The notes under the pieces are model-generated. The model was not told the DNA's origin and made no database searches. It saw nothing but the letters and a program-made list of their open reading frames with translations. The translations under genes and the position numbers were made by a program. Below, in pieces: positions 14,701 to 27,200 of a stretch of 64,000 nt of DNA. Origin of the DNA: Bostrychus sinensis (taxonomy: Eukaryota > Chordata > Actinopteri > Gobiiformes > Eleotridae); the NCBI GenBank assembly GCA_020698575.1, contig CM036258.1:20914795-20978794 (forward strand), written 5' to 3'. Positions within the stretch are counted from its first letter, which is position 1; every line of letters begins with the position of its first letter.

Positions 14701-16980
14701 GTGGAAATGCAGACCATTTCTGGGGTTCCTCGTACCAAACCCTGCTGAGCAATCTGACTTGAGTGGTAGCTCGTGTCCTTTAGAAATTTATAAATCCAAC
14801 TTGAGATATCAAAGGATTAATGAAGAAACATAACCAACCTTTTGTCTAAGGAGTTGCCAAGGGCCTAAATAGGTTTGTGCCTTATCTTGACCAAGCATTT
14901 TACAGCGCTGACTACATTTAAAATAATAAATCAAAGTTTAAAATTAGTCCCATTCCCAAGTTGCAAGTTGCAGTCTCCAGGGGAGCGCTGCTGGCAGACA
15001 TTTTGCTACTGACTGGAAGACACCACAGAGTTGCCAGTACATGGAGAAGATTGTGGATTTATGAAGCACTAACGGATGATAAAAAAGCTCGTGTCATTAA
15101 TTACTTCACTTTGACCATAACAGTGCTGGTGACTGGTTTCTGAGAGAAGAGCAGAGGAATGAGTCCCAGAACACAGCACTGGACACTCCACTACACACAT
15201 GACTGCTTTGAAATATTGCATGCTTCATTTACAGACTCGCAATGTGAATGCAATCTGGGAAAACTGTACAGAAATGTGGTGCAAGATATATCTCTGAAAC
15301 CAAGGACCGTTTTTAAAAAAAAAACTCTTAACTGTATACATTTTAAAAGGTTGTAGAATTTTAGACATCTCCCCACAGACCTAGCAGAGATGCATTAACC
15401 TAAATCATGGTGTATGCAATAAGATGGGGATTCCAGGGCAGCACCTGCAGACGTGTATAACCTATAGCTGGAGGCAAATCTGTACAATAAGCTACTGGAA
15501 AATATTAAATCCCACCTGCTTCTACTCAGCAGAAACATCTGCAGGAATCCCAGGAATCTGAAAGATAACATCAGCTTGAAAGCTATGTTTGTGTACCATA
15601 AAAGAGATTTGAATTAGTAGCTTGCACATAAACGTCATGTCTGAGGTGGGACCCTCGCAGTGCACCCTACATATTAGAAAGCTGAGAGTTTTGTTTTGAA
15701 AAGTCAGAGATGCTTGTGTCCCCATTGTGCAGCAGAAATAGGTCAATCACATGCCGCTCATCGTAAAACAATGACACATTCACCTTCAGACTTCCTCAGA
15801 GCGCAGTGCAGCAAGGGGCAGAAAAATTAAGATTTATGTCTCAGACCTGTCTCAGCAGGATTCCACGTGTGAGCCTCCACAGAATGGTCCATGAAAGAAT
15901 AATCAAAGGTCTATTCCAAGCCGATCATTTTCACACACTATTAGCATCTGAGATAGTCTTTAGAGTCATACTAAAACCCTCTTTGTTGGTTATTTTGGTC
16001 TCTTGTGTCTTAAACATTTAACAGAGAAAACTTGACTGTCATAGCTTATCGTACATTCTTGGAAGGAAAAGTAAACAATGCAATTTTTGACATTTTGTAA
16101 AGTCCAAGTATTATCGTACACTAGCAAGACAAAAAGTCAAGCACAAATAAGCTCATAGTACAGGACTTAGGAGTAATAAGTAGGTCAAGGTTGCCTCAGC
16201 TTTTTGCTCTGTGGGGAGGCCATAAAACCTCTTGAAGTGTAAAAGCTGTACTGTACCAAAACTCAGCCCTCTGCAGCTTTTATATCCAGCTCCCAGTTCA
16301 ACCCTAACACCCTGTGCATCAATGTGTGCATATGAAGTCATGGGAAGGATGTGAAGTGGTGCTATAACTGTACTAAAGGTGTCCGCATGAAAGAGCACTC
16401 ACCTGGCTGCAATCACCAACACTTATTTTTCTATGAATTTAGAGTCCCTCCAGGTCTCTACACTTCCTACAATTGGTGTGGAATTTAGGAGCGGAAAGCC
16501 AAGAAAAGCAGGCTGGATATGTGCAGAGTGCAGAGGGTTTGCTACTATCACTGGGCTATTTTCTTTACTACTTCCTATCGAGGAATTGTGGGAGAGACAG
16601 GCTCTGATGGTGCTGTGTGAATGAAGTTTTCCTCACACTTGCATAACTCAAAGTATCATGGATCAATTTCCTTCATGCAAATTGCAGCAAATGGTCCTAA
16701 ACTTAATTCACAATTCTCTGGTGGTCCTTCTTTAAAAAGGAACCAAAAAATACAAGCATTATGGTCTTATGTCATTTTTTAGGTTTTGCAATAGTAGCAG
16801 AATTGTTCCAGAGAAATCAGGATCCAGCAGAAAGGGTCTCCAGCGGCCATCATGCACCCATTGACTGCAGTGAGTTTATACTTACATCAGAGGACTGTAA
16901 GGGGCTATTTTTCAAATATTTAAAATCCTCTGTCCAGTCCTTGAATTCTCATCCATTATGTGTTTTTGCCTAATCTCTTA
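8743..16980. other. Intergenic, no gene recognised
   Basis: No chain of coding exons could be assembled. The 146-codon frame at 11,218-11,658 and the 153-codon frame at 12,853-13,314 show no domain and no conserved-looking composition. Weak isolated exon-like segments with good splice signals are seen at 10,500-10,560, 11,140-11,266 and after 11,368, possibly a non-coding transcript. Stretches around 9,680-10,000 are non-repetitive and could hold regulatory elements. Confidence 0.5.
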
Positions 16981-16983
16981 AGC

Positions 16984-17060
16984 CTTGTTTCCACTGGAGC
17001 AGTATGATATGGGTTGGGTCAGTATGGGAAAGTTTCTACTGCCAATATGAAGACAACAAG
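16984..17060. repeat. Fragment of dispersed MITE-like repeat
   Basis: The segment shares about 70 bases of recognisable similarity, centred on GGAGCAGTATGATATG and CAGTATGG-type motifs, with 40,622-40,690. Fish genomes carry a common MITE beginning with a 'gtttccactgg' segment followed by repeated GGTACGG-like motifs; this looks like a decayed copy. The class is not certain. Confidence 0.45.
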
Positions 17061-18308
17061 CGTCTTGTACTGTACAGTTTGGTACCAGCAGCTTTTGGAT
17101 CCATCTGTGATGTATGCTTGTGCTAGTAAGCTAATCTTCTCAAATCAAGTCAAAGTTGAGTTGCTGCCTCTGTATGAAGACAAACCTTTCTAAACATTAT
17201 GCGCTTCTTGTGTGGTAATCAAGAGATCTCGTGTCATGTCTTCCCAATGCAAACAGTGTCTTTGAGTGGACATTTTACATTCCTGAGGACAGTGGTGTGG
17301 TCTGTCAGCTCATTAGTCAAAAGTGTGCTTAAACAGAAGCGGCGTCCACCTCCATCACTCACAGATCATTACACTGTGTGCCTGTAGTACTGGCATGTCA
17401 TGGGTGAGTGCTGCAGGTCTACAGAGAGAAGCTTCCAACATAATCAGACTGTGACATCAGCAGCACACTCACTACAACCAATCCATCATCTTCAAGTCTT
17501 CTTCCATGCATATGTCCAAACTCCGAATAATGACACTTCCAAAAGTTCCAAAATTTGCTTTGACTTTGCAGCCAGTTCTCTAGCATATGGTGTTATAAAA
17601 TTACTGGAAAACTTTAACATGATTTTCTTTTTTTCTAAGGATGTTTCGCAGAAGTCCTCTTGGCTAAACCCCTGTTGCTACCATAATTAATAAATCTAGT
17701 TTTACTGTTATCTGACAGAAGCCAAGCGGGGTAAGGATGGATGCAAATCAGATCTCAAGTGTTAGTGTCCTGGCATGGCTTACACTGGCAATGTGCTACT
17801 TTATTTTCCTTCAGAATGTTGGATTCCCAAATTTCAAAAGGAGGCTAGGAGTTACTGACAGACACGTTAGTGGCCCGAATAATAAAAAAATGATGTGCAA
17901 TTCAAGATCAAACAATTGTATTCCTAAAACCGTGCACCATGCCTGTAACCTTTTTAATCCTGCTACAGAGGGTCACAAGGCAGTGAACTTTTTGTGCCGG
18001 TCCCAAGCCTGGAGAAGTGGAAAGAGTTGTTCCAAGACAAGCAAGGGCAACATAAAACCTATGAAAGATTAAATATGTAAATCCATGCCTGATAGGAGAC
18101 AGATGGAAATATGAAGATACAGTACTTGCAACCTTTTCACCTTTACTCTTATTCATCTCTCAAACACAGAGTTGCCATGGTAACAACAAAATGAACCAAT
18201 TAATAAACAGTGTTCCACATGTACTGTATGTAACTCGAAAGTAATTGGTCCATTAGCTTGGAGCTAAGGCAGTGGTCCAATCTTGCAGTGAAGATACTCT
18301 TTTCTTTC
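17061..18308. other. Intergenic, nothing recognised
   Basis: Only short open frames. The 111-codon frame at 17,737-18,072 has no domain that I know. No repeat or RNA gene is visible. Confidence 0.5.
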
Positions 18309-18453
18309 GAATAATGGTACAGGGTGGAATAATAGTACGGGGTGGCAAAATGTAAAAAAATTAATAAAAGTACGGGCTGGAATAAACATACGGGGTGGAA
18401 ATTTCATCCAGATGTTAATAATAGTACAGGGTTTCAATAAAAGTACGGGATTA
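18309..18453 (+). repeat. Left GTACRGGG motif cluster
   Basis: Six copies of an approximately 20-base unit with core GTACAGGG or GTACGGGG/GTACGGGC (one copy is ATACGGGG), each preceded by AATAA plus two or three bases. Spacing is close to two helical turns between adjacent copies. The reverse strand reads as a 64-codon open frame that is only a translation of the repeat. Confidence 0.8.
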
Positions 18454-18718
18454 CCCACGAGCTTTATCAGTGTGAACTTAGCATTTATATCTATAGGAAT
18501 ATGTATGGTAATAAAGAAATGAAATCTGCTATCTTTTCTTTTTACTTCAATAACATGAGTAATAACATAAAATTATGCAATTACATATAGACCATCATGT
18601 TCCTAATTGAGAGTAAAACAAGCAACAATAACAAAATAGCACAACTACGTACTCTATACAATATACAGTGTACTTCCACAAAAACTGTGTGGTTCCTTAA
18701 CAATAAAATGCTAAATCC

Positions 18719-19032
18719 AATACTGTTCATCCAGCATGCACCATCTTTACCAGTATTACATCAGTAATGACTAGTTATACTAGAGCTTAAAATACTGCTT
18801 ACACATATTAGCAATTCCTTCTAATAATAATATGACCTATCAGAATATCCTACACAATACTGTTCATCTAGCCTATCCTACACAATACTGTTCATCTAGC
18901 ATCCCGGTCTAGCATGCACCATCTTTACCAGTATGACATCAGTAATGACTAGTTTAATATATCAGAACTTAAAATATGGTTTACACATATCAAAATTGCA
19001 TTCCAATAGTAATATGACCTATCAGCCTATCC
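18719..19032. repeat. Imperfect duplication, unit about 140-180 bp
   Basis: Two diverged copies run head to tail. Each contains GCATGCACCATCTTTACCAG, then CATCAGTAATGACTAGTT, then TTACACATAT, then AATATGACCTATCAG. A shorter double copy of CAATACTGTTCATCTAG separates them (about 18,856-18,906). Confidence 0.8.
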
Positions 19033-19280
19033 TACAATAAACATTTCCGACAATCTGAAGCAAATCCTTGTAAAATGAGGTAACATAAAATATGCAGTCC
19101 CATCAGGATATAACATCATTTGATTCTAAAATACTAATATACTGTAAATTGAAAAATTTTGCCCTCTCGGGTGGGCGGAGGGTGCAGATGCCTGCCCCCT
19201 CTCGACACCCCCGCGCGCTTCGCCATCGATAACAAAAAAGAGATTAATCAGGTATATTAATGCAAAATGACAGAGGTGTC

Positions 19281-19367
19281 TTATGTACCTTTCTTGTTCC
19301 TTATCAATTCGCCTAACTGACGCTTCTGTTCGAGCGTGTACTTCTTCTTTGTACAGAACTCAGGCAT
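19281..19367 (-). other. Short minus-strand open frame, possible first exon
   Basis: ATG at 19,367 opens 28 codons with a Lys-rich then Gln/Arg/Leu helical-looking segment. A possible donor (AAAG/GTACAT) lies just before the stop. Upstream on the minus strand are two CCAAT-type boxes (around 19,520-19,565) and a CpG-containing stretch, so this may be the start of a gene carried by the surrounding element. Nothing downstream continues it convincingly. Confidence 0.15.
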
Positions 19368-19687
19368 CTTCGGTAACAGAAAGTTTACATGAGTGAGATA
19401 ATGGTCGTATAATAGATTTATTTAGAAAAATTCAGGAAAACTTGACGGTTTTGTGTATTCTCTAGCCATTTCAGAAGTCTCACTGCCGTACGAGACAAAC
19501 GAGATTTTCGTAACCAGTGCCGTGATTGGCCGTTTTCTTGGTGATTTGCAAATATCAGCCAATGAGCGTCAAGCTTTCATTATCGGTAATGGCGGCGCCC
19601 ATGTTTTGAACGAGACCAAGGAAAAAGATGTTTATTTTGGTTAATAAATGTGATTTTTTGTTGTTATGGTGAGACTGCGAAAAGGTA

Positions 19688-19818
19688 AATGCGTACAGGG
19701 TTGAATAATCGTACAGGGTGGTCATATTTGTAAAAAATAAATAAACGTACAGGTTTTAATAAGGCCGTACAGGGGTGATTTTTTTTGTCAAAACAATAAA
19801 CGTACATGTACGTTTATT
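19688..19818 (+). repeat. Right GTACAGGG cluster with terminal palindrome
   Basis: Four or five copies of the same motif as the left cluster, ending at 19,795-19,818 in a perfect 24-bp palindrome whose 12-base arm is AATAAACGTACA. The palindrome is thus the cluster motif meeting its own reverse complement, as expected of a dimeric protein-binding site or an end junction. Confidence 0.85.
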
Positions 19819-21010
19819 AGAAAGTTGAGAGTATTGTGCCCACACCTGGAAACTGTGGAGGTCAGTGGTAAATGCTCTCAATTTAGCTACAAATACCTTG
19901 TATCTCACAAAAGATCCACTAAAACATACCTAAACATTTGCTCCTTTCATAAAAATTTAAATTTTTTTTATTTTTTAGAAATGCCTATAGTCACTAAACA
20001 AAGCCTATTAGAGAAAAGTAAAGGTCTCCACCTGCTTCTGTTCATGTTTATCAGTGACTCATTTGGCAGACTCACCGTTTACAACTAAAACTGTTCTTCT
20101 GAAACATGACTTGCACAGGTTCAGCCCATGTTGCCCTGTTCACTGACAGATATACTCAAGATTAATGCCTTAGAGTCACTAGAAAAACACTGTTGTTCCT
20201 GCTCACTACTCTCTCCACTCACACACCTTGTACTTTTCCAGTGGATTTTATCTGAATCTGAAGCTGCAGGGGACAGGACAATGGCACAGTCCCAGGTTTG
20301 AGCCAGTAAAAATGTTTGATCAATTACTCATACAAAGGCAATAGGTTTTGGGTGAAAGTCCTAACTTGCCAGTGTAAAAAAACACAAATCTACTGCGTCA
20401 CAGGTTGGCTATCAATCATAAAGTGCCCATCTTCAGTTTCACTGCACGCCATTTCCATGAGGTCATAAACACATGAAAACAATATAATTGTGTTCAGGGC
20501 AGTGGGCAGAACAAATTGTTATTTTAATAGGCCATGGAATTGTTTTATTTGATGATTGTTCATGCTCACTAAGTTTAATGTTTCCAAATAACTTCGGATG
20601 TAAACAACAAACTTCTCTTAAACTGAACTCAGTGTATTTAGCGTTGTTCAAAATGCATACTGTAGTGATCTATGCTGCTATCCTGAGTCAGACCTACTTA
20701 GTTTCCTGGCAAAGTGAAGTGGAACCCCAGTGTACCCAATCTTTTCAAAGGGTCAAAAATGTATAAGAGGGCCAAGAGCGAAATACAACAGATCTACAAT
20801 AAAACTTCTATCGGTGATTAAGTTATTTAGGAGGACAGACTACCTGCCAACCATTGACAGTGGGCTCCACTTTGGGCAGCCCTGATCTAAAATCTATGCT
20901 TCCTGACCAAACCTCTTCAAAAAGAGTTTATTTGAAGAGAGGCGGGCATTATGCAATGTTTGTTTCTCTAATTAGTTGTATATTTTTCAATTTGCATCAG
21001 TCCAGGACAG
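19819..21010. other. Intergenic, nothing recognised
   Basis: Short open frames only (for example 20,488-20,766) with no motif and no splice chain. Confidence 0.5.
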
Positions 21011-21400
21011 TTTATTACCAATGTTAGGGAGGTTAATGCTTTTACCAGCAAGATAACTCAAAAAGTAATGAGATTTTGATGACATTTTCAGAAAAAGTCA
21101 GCAATGGGCTAGAGAAGAAATTACTAGTTTTTGTTTGCGGATCCAGAACATTCTGTACTATTGCGAGATATGCCAGCTGCCACAAAGGGTCAGGAGCAAA
21201 TGATTATTTATTGGTGTGTCAAATATCTAGTATTTTATCTTAACTCTCGTCACCATTATGACATTCAGTTTAATGGCTTTGTGGCCCGATGGATAGAGCA
21301 TTTACCCATGAACTAGAGGATGGGTACTATATCTTTACCATTGCAAAACAAAATGTCTTATACCTTGGCTGAGGTCTGCTCTCTCTGGGTGCTCTAGCTC
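21011..21400 (+). repeat. Composite dispersed repeat with tRNA-like segment, copy 1
   Basis: The order is a 'gttaggGAGGTTAATG..TTTACCAGC' head, a GGATCCAGAAC..CTGTACTATTGCGAGATA block, then a tRNA-like segment (about 21,280-21,325: GTGGCCCGATGGATAGAGCA, GAACTAGAGGAT), then a tail with CCTTGGCTGAGGTCTGCTCT. The same order recurs at 46,715-47,130, 49,017-49,430 and, inverted, 52,625-53,055. The head and tail match a repeat I recall as common in teleosts. The A-box-like sequence suggests a SINE-derived part, but this is not a functional tRNA gene. Confidence 0.65.
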
Positions 21401-23859
21401 TGCATGTGATGCTGCCCCCTAGTTTTCTGATTAGTCATATTGCATTCAGAGGTAGTTTAATATGCTTCCATATGGTTTGCCCTTGGAGATCCTTCTTAAA
21501 TCGACTATACTAATTCTTTGTACAGAAAAGTATTATAATGGCTGGCTAGACTTACAATATTTGAAGAGGATTTATGCAAACTAATTTTCTGCAGGTGCCT
21601 GTATTCTTCTTGTTATCATGTTCAGCTGAAATCTTTCTCTCGTCCGCTGTTGTGTCTGAGGGTACATGGGAAAGCGTTTCTAGGGAACAGAGCAGCGTAA
21701 ACACTGCCTATCTTTGGTCTTGTTTCCGCCCCGGCCCAGGCTCACTGTAGCATCTATTCATTCAAACTAGGCGAGTGTTTAGTTCCAGCACTGTCTTGTC
21801 AGTTTCACCTCCCACGCTTTGAGCTCAGGGACACGCCCACCTCCATGTCTGCATTCACACCAGCCCATGATGTCTCTACTAACTCCTGCAATGAAACTAG
21901 ACTCCTCTCTCAGGCCCCAAGAGGCTTCCCCCATCCCAGTGACAGTTTGAGCTGAAAGCATTAGAGTCTTATCACTTCCTGTAATCCTATGTTTCAGCGG
22001 CTTGTTGTAAATATGCCACAAAAAAGCCGTAGGTCTTCACAGGATCTGGAGCTGCAGAACAGGAATCCAGATGTGGTATGTCCCATCATTGGTTCAGCTC
22101 CATATATTTGGGCTATTTATAGAGCCAGATTCTGTTTTAAGGACATCACGCTTCTCAGGTTTCTCTACTTTCCAGAAGCTTTTCATCTTCTGTCACGCGT
22201 TCTCTCCAGGCCTGCAGCAAAACACGCTTTTTACTAATTTTCACTAAACAACATAGAGGAGCAGAAATGCTTCAATGTAAACTGGTGATGTTGTGACAGG
22301 CAAACTAACATATTGTGCTACATCGACTTTTTGGAGCTTTAACCATATTATAATGTTGTTTGCACCTCAAAATTATACCTATATATTATATTGTACCTGT
22401 GTATTTTGTCTCAACGCTCTACATAAAAAAACATGAAACCAGGTGCACGTTTCTAAAGCCCATACACCATCAACAAACATGTTCTGATCATTTCCATGCT
22501 TAAATTGTCATCACAACAAAGCAGCCAGCTCATTTATCTATCTGTTAGCTAATAGTGGTGCTAAATAGCCATTTTATGCTCTGTGCAGCTGAGGGTCAGA
22601 CACCTAATCCAAGCATCTTTGCAAAGTCAAAGTAACAGCTCTCCAAAAGAGGACATTTCCCATACATATACATATTATACATATTACATATACATATTAT
22701 TTTAAATTAGAAATGTAAAAGCATAATATGTTCCATAAATGATTATCTGTAAAGTGATTAAACTGTTGTGAGGGTTAAAGTGAACATGAAAGTGAAAACA
22801 TTCCTCAGCAGTCATGTATTGACCTGCAACAGTGTATGATGCTGTTAGATACAAAAAGCAGGGATAGGCCCAGTAATTTGTGGAGCTACTACGTGCACAC
22901 CGAACACGCACACTACTGAATCATATACTGCTTACGGGACATAAAGAAACATAAATACCAAATCAAAAATATAGTGCACTTCTGTAGGACACCTGTGTAC
23001 ACCTGTGTTCTGACTGTATTTGGTGTCAGTGAATTAGGAAGGTTTGGTCTTTCTCAAATAGTGTTGGTTTACATCACACACGGTGGGTTTCACACCAGGC
23101 TGGATTTTATCTGTATAACAATGACTTATCTGAATTGCTTTGATTGGAAAAAATACTAAAGAGTTATCTTGTAATGTCTACTATGCTTTACATTTAGTCT
23201 AGCTACAGAAGACTCAATGTCAATTTTGCCTTCTAGTTATTTGGATTATTTTTAATTTTTTATTATTTATTTGGACTGAAATTGTGTTATGTTAGAAAGA
23301 ACAAACTATTTTGTACTTACAATAACTAACCTACACTACATACTGTGCCTACATACATACCCTACTGTAGGATTTTACATAACACCAAAAATATAAATGG
23401 GTTTTGCCTTGTTTATATTGATATTTGGAGTGCAATAGTTATTTTATTTATTTTAGGAAGGGGTACCGTAGTGTAAGACAGGAGGTTCAGCAGCACTGGA
23501 TCCTAGAAAGTGGGATTTCATTTGTACCCATTTCCATACATGAGGCCCTCTAGTGGCGACACTTAAAACAACACCTGAGAAATGCATCATATTTGAATTT
23601 GTGTAAAAATGATAAATATAAGATAGCTTTCTCCAGAAATGCAAAGGGACTCGCCTCTCTATATCTATTTATATGGTTTCCTGATGTCGTACAGTAAACA
23701 GGTAAAATAATAATAATAATAGCTAAATAGTATTTATCATTAGTTTAAAATAATTCATTTTAAAATATGAAAAATGTACGAATATGAGGCATTGTTATAA
23801 ACAGAAGACATTTGTCATAAAATAATTATAAACGTGCTTTGATTTGACCGGAAGCGCCC
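21401..23859. other. Intergenic upstream of thbs1, no gene recognised
   Basis: The DNA is low in CpG until about 23,860. The frames at 21,989-22,237 and 22,974-23,159 have no recognisable domain. AT-rich simple sequence occurs near 22,660-22,705 and 23,705-23,720. Distal thbs1 regulatory elements would be expected here but none is identifiable by eye. Confidence 0.5.
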
Positions 23860-24184
23860 ACTTGGCTCCGGCGCGTGGATGAAATATTTGTCCGGTGATG
23901 AAGGCTTGGCTGCGGAATGCATTTTTCCCCTGTGTGTGCGTCTCGGATATTACTCCGACTGGCTCTGAGGTAAGACTGCGGAACCGCCCCTTTGCGCTCG
24001 CGCTGCACTCCCATTGGTTCACGCGGAGACTCAGGAATGTCCTTAAACCATTTAAATAGTACCTCTATGAGCGGGATAAGGCAGTAGAATAAGCACTAGC
24101 ATCTGGATAAAGAAGTGGAGACGGGTTACCTCTAACGGGATATCACTTTTTCTAAATACTTCTAAGAGGCATTTTATTTAACAG
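23860..24184 (+). promoter_or_regulatory. thbs1: thbs1 core promoter and non-coding exon 1
   Basis: A locally CpG-rich block precedes the gene. It contains an inverted CCAAT box (ATTGG, 24,013-24,017), a TATA-like ATTTAAATAG (24,050-24,059) and two GGAATG motifs that fit TEAD sites (23,914-23,919 and 24,034-24,039). Transcription probably starts near 24,080-24,110. Exon 1 ends at 24,184 with the strong donor ACAG/GTGAGT and contains no start codon used by the protein. This matches the human gene, in which exon 1 is also untranslated. The start site itself is inferred. Confidence 0.6.
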
Positions 24185-24284
24185 GTGAGTACAGCATTTC
24201 CATATACTATTATTTAAAAATAGAAAAGACGTTGTAGCTAAAATTATTGTATATTTTTTGTTAGGTTTCATTTGAGATTTGACA

Positions 24285-27200
24285 ATGATGCTGTGCGGCA
24301 TCTTTCTGCTCTTGATGCTTTGGAGTGGTGAGGGGGCGAGACTAGCAGGTCAGGAAAGAAACTAAAATGTTTTTTAGCTAAATTAATGTCACATTGTGTT
24401 TATTTTAGGCTAATATTGTGGTTTCCCCGCAGAGAGTCGTGATGATAATAGCGTCTACGACTTGTTCGACCTGGCTCGAGTGAGCAAGAGACAAAACGGA
24501 GTGAGTATGGTGAAAGGTGCTGACCCATACAGCCCTGCCTACAAAGTCCTGAACGCAGATCTGATTCCCGCCGTGCCAGACAACACATTTAGGGACCTCC
24601 TCGACTCCATTCAAACCGAGAGGGGATTCCTGCTCCTGGTCAACCTCAAGCAGTTCAAAAAGTCCCGGGGCAGCCTTTTGACTGTGGAGAAGAGCGACGG
24701 CTCTGGACCCGTGTTTGAGATCGTGTCCAATGGCAGGGCGAACACCCTGGACCTGGTCTACTCCACCACGAGCCAGCAGCAGGTCGTGTCCATAGAGGAT
24801 GCGGATCTGGCCACGGGGCACTGGAAGAATATCACGCTGTTTGTTCAGGATGACCGCGCTCAGCTGTTCGTGGGCTGTGAGGAGATCAATGTGGCAGAGA
24901 TGGACGTGCCAATTCAGAGAGTGCTGAGCCAAGAGGTGGCAGACTTCGCCAGGCTGAGGATTGGGAAAGGGGCCGTGAAGGACAGATTTATGGTGAGATC
25001 CTATTACTATTTATTTATATATAATTGTCCAGTAATAACTATTTAATAACTGGCATTTAATTGCGTTAGTTAATAGATGTCAATGTGATTTCAGGGAGTG
25101 CTTCAGAATGTGCGCTTTGTCTTTGGCACCTCTCTGGATGCCATACTCAGAAATAAAGGATGCCAAAGTGGAGGTATTTACACAGTAATAATGTTTATAT
25201 AAACACAAAGAAAACCATAATGTGTTGTCAAAGTGTCAGTAAAAATTAATTTGCCTCTCCCTGTCCCCTGCAGCCGCTTTAACTGATGTCATGACCTTAG
25301 ACAACCCAGTCAACGGCTCCAGTCCTGCCATTAGGACTGACTTCACTGGCCACAAAGCTAAAGGTGAGAGTACAGCCCTGAACACACCTCTCTGTGCATA
25401 TGCACTATTGTAGACCTGAGTTAATAAGACTGCTCTGTTTTCTCTCTTCAGATGTCCAGTCAGTGTGTGGCTTGTCCTGTGAGGACATCACCAGCATGTT
25501 TAAGGAGCTCAAGGGACTCGGCGTGGTTGTTAAACAGTTGTCGAATGAACTTCGTAAAGTGGTAAGCTCTTGGGGCCATCAGGCTCTGCTCTCTGTCACT
25601 GCTTTCTCTTTTTCTGCTGCTCCCATTACGCACAGAGCCACTTGTCGCTTTAATGGCAAGCACCAGCCAAGTTCCTAATGAGACCCATGTGAACATACAA
25701 ATATGTTTGGCTGAGTGCTGCGTTCGCACTGCTTCACTAGAGTCAAGCAATGTCTTAATCACAATGTCGCTCTGTGATTCATTTGTATTGGAACCTTGGC
25801 AAACTGAAAGTTTCCATTCTCCGTCCACCATCATAACCCCCTTCTCTTTTTATTTTTTCCTTTTAGTCTGAGGACAGCCTTTCACTGAAAAACATACTGG
25901 ATGTCCACGGTGGAGTGTGCCTCCACAACGGCATCGTGCACAACGACAAAGATGAATGGACTGTGGACGGCTGCACCGAGTGCACCTGTCAGGTAAGGGT
26001 CACTGCCTCACCTGCTGCAATGAACACACATAGTCTCCTCCTGAAGTGAAGAGTTAATAGTGTTTTTACTGCTGTCTTTAGTGTATATTACTTCTGCCTC
26101 AGACCTGTCAACACTTGAGCAGAGCAGCATGAGCCCTTTAGTCTCATTAACAGGACACAAGGAAGGAGCTTCTGTGTGTGTAATTAGTTAGGTGATGAGT
26201 GAGTGCCAGTCAGGTTTGTGTTTTTACAACACAGTAAGAGTGTTATGTTCCTGATAAAAATCATCCCATTGAGAAAAGCAGCAATTAGCTTTGGACCACT
26301 GTCAGAAAACTCTGTAAAGCTAGTGAGCCATTAAGTCATTATCCTGTAGTAATGTAAGTGTTCCTCTGCAGAACTCAGCCACTATCTGTCGAAAAATCTC
26401 CTGTCCTCTGATCCCCTGTGCTAACGCCACTGTGCCAGATGGAGAGTGCTGCCCTCGCTGCGGTGCCTGTAAGTCTTCTCCTCTACACCTTTATAAATCA
26501 TTTAAAAAACTAAACAAAAAGATCATTAAGTGTCTTTTTTTTCCCTATAGCCAATGACTACCCAGAAGACGGCTGGTCCCCTTGGTCTGACTGGACACAC
26601 TGCTCAGTGACCTGTGGCCGTGGCATCCAGCAGCGCGGACGCTCCTGTGACCGCATCAACAGTAACTGCGATGGCACCTCTGTCCAGACCCGTGACTGCT
26701 ACCTTCAGGAGTGTGACAAACGCTGTGAGTTCTGCTGTCTTTAACACAGGAATCATAAAGGCATGTTTGAGAATCATTACTGACCCGTCTGTTTTTCTCA
26801 CAGTCAAACAGGATGGAGGTTGGAGCCACTGGTCACCCTGGTCTTCCTGCTCTGTGACCTGTGGGGAGGGTGTCATAACCCGCATCCGCCTGTGTAACTC
26901 TCCCACTCCACAAATGGGAGGCAGGGATTGTCAGGGAGACGGACGTCAAACTGAAGTCTGCCGGAAATCACCTTGTCCAAGTAAGTTCACTATTATTTTT
27001 TACATTGCATTATTTAGTTTTTGTATGCAGCAAAATAATCAATAATGTGTTGTTAATGTCTTAGTTAATGGGAACTGGGGTCCCTGGTCACCATGGGATA
27101 CCTGTACTGTTACTTGTGGTGGAGGAGTCCAGACACGGAAACGCCTCTGTTCAGATCCAGTCCCCAAATTTGGGGGAAAGGACTGTGTTGGTGATGCAAC

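Larger units (their letters stand above)
18309..19818. mobile_element. Unclassified repeat-bounded block (putative mobile element)
   Basis: About 1.5 kb bounded on both sides by clusters of a degenerate motif AATAANNGTACRGGG. The left cluster has six copies in about 140 bases (18,309-18,453) and the right cluster has four or five (19,688-19,818), in the same orientation. Both clusters also share an A-rich segment in the same relative place, so the ends look like direct rather than inverted repeats. Inside lie a tandem duplication, a short GC-rich tract (about 19,165-19,230) and a CCAAT/CpG-containing stretch on the minus strand with small open frames. It does not show hAT, Tc1, LTR or LINE hallmarks. 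It could be a transposon with subterminal binding sites, a DIRS-like or Zisupton-like remnant, or a local repeat expansion. Confidence 0.4.

Noticed and set aside
18264..18458. 64-codon minus-strand open frame
   Set aside because: Simple translation of the GTACRGGG repeat array; no independent evidence for coding.
18309..19818. CRISPR-like array
   Set aside because: Units are degenerate, spacers are not uniform unique sequences, and the DNA is from an animal.
24405..24932. 175-codon minus-strand open frame
   Set aside because: It is the antisense shadow of thbs1 exon 3, whose plus-strand product is unmistakable.
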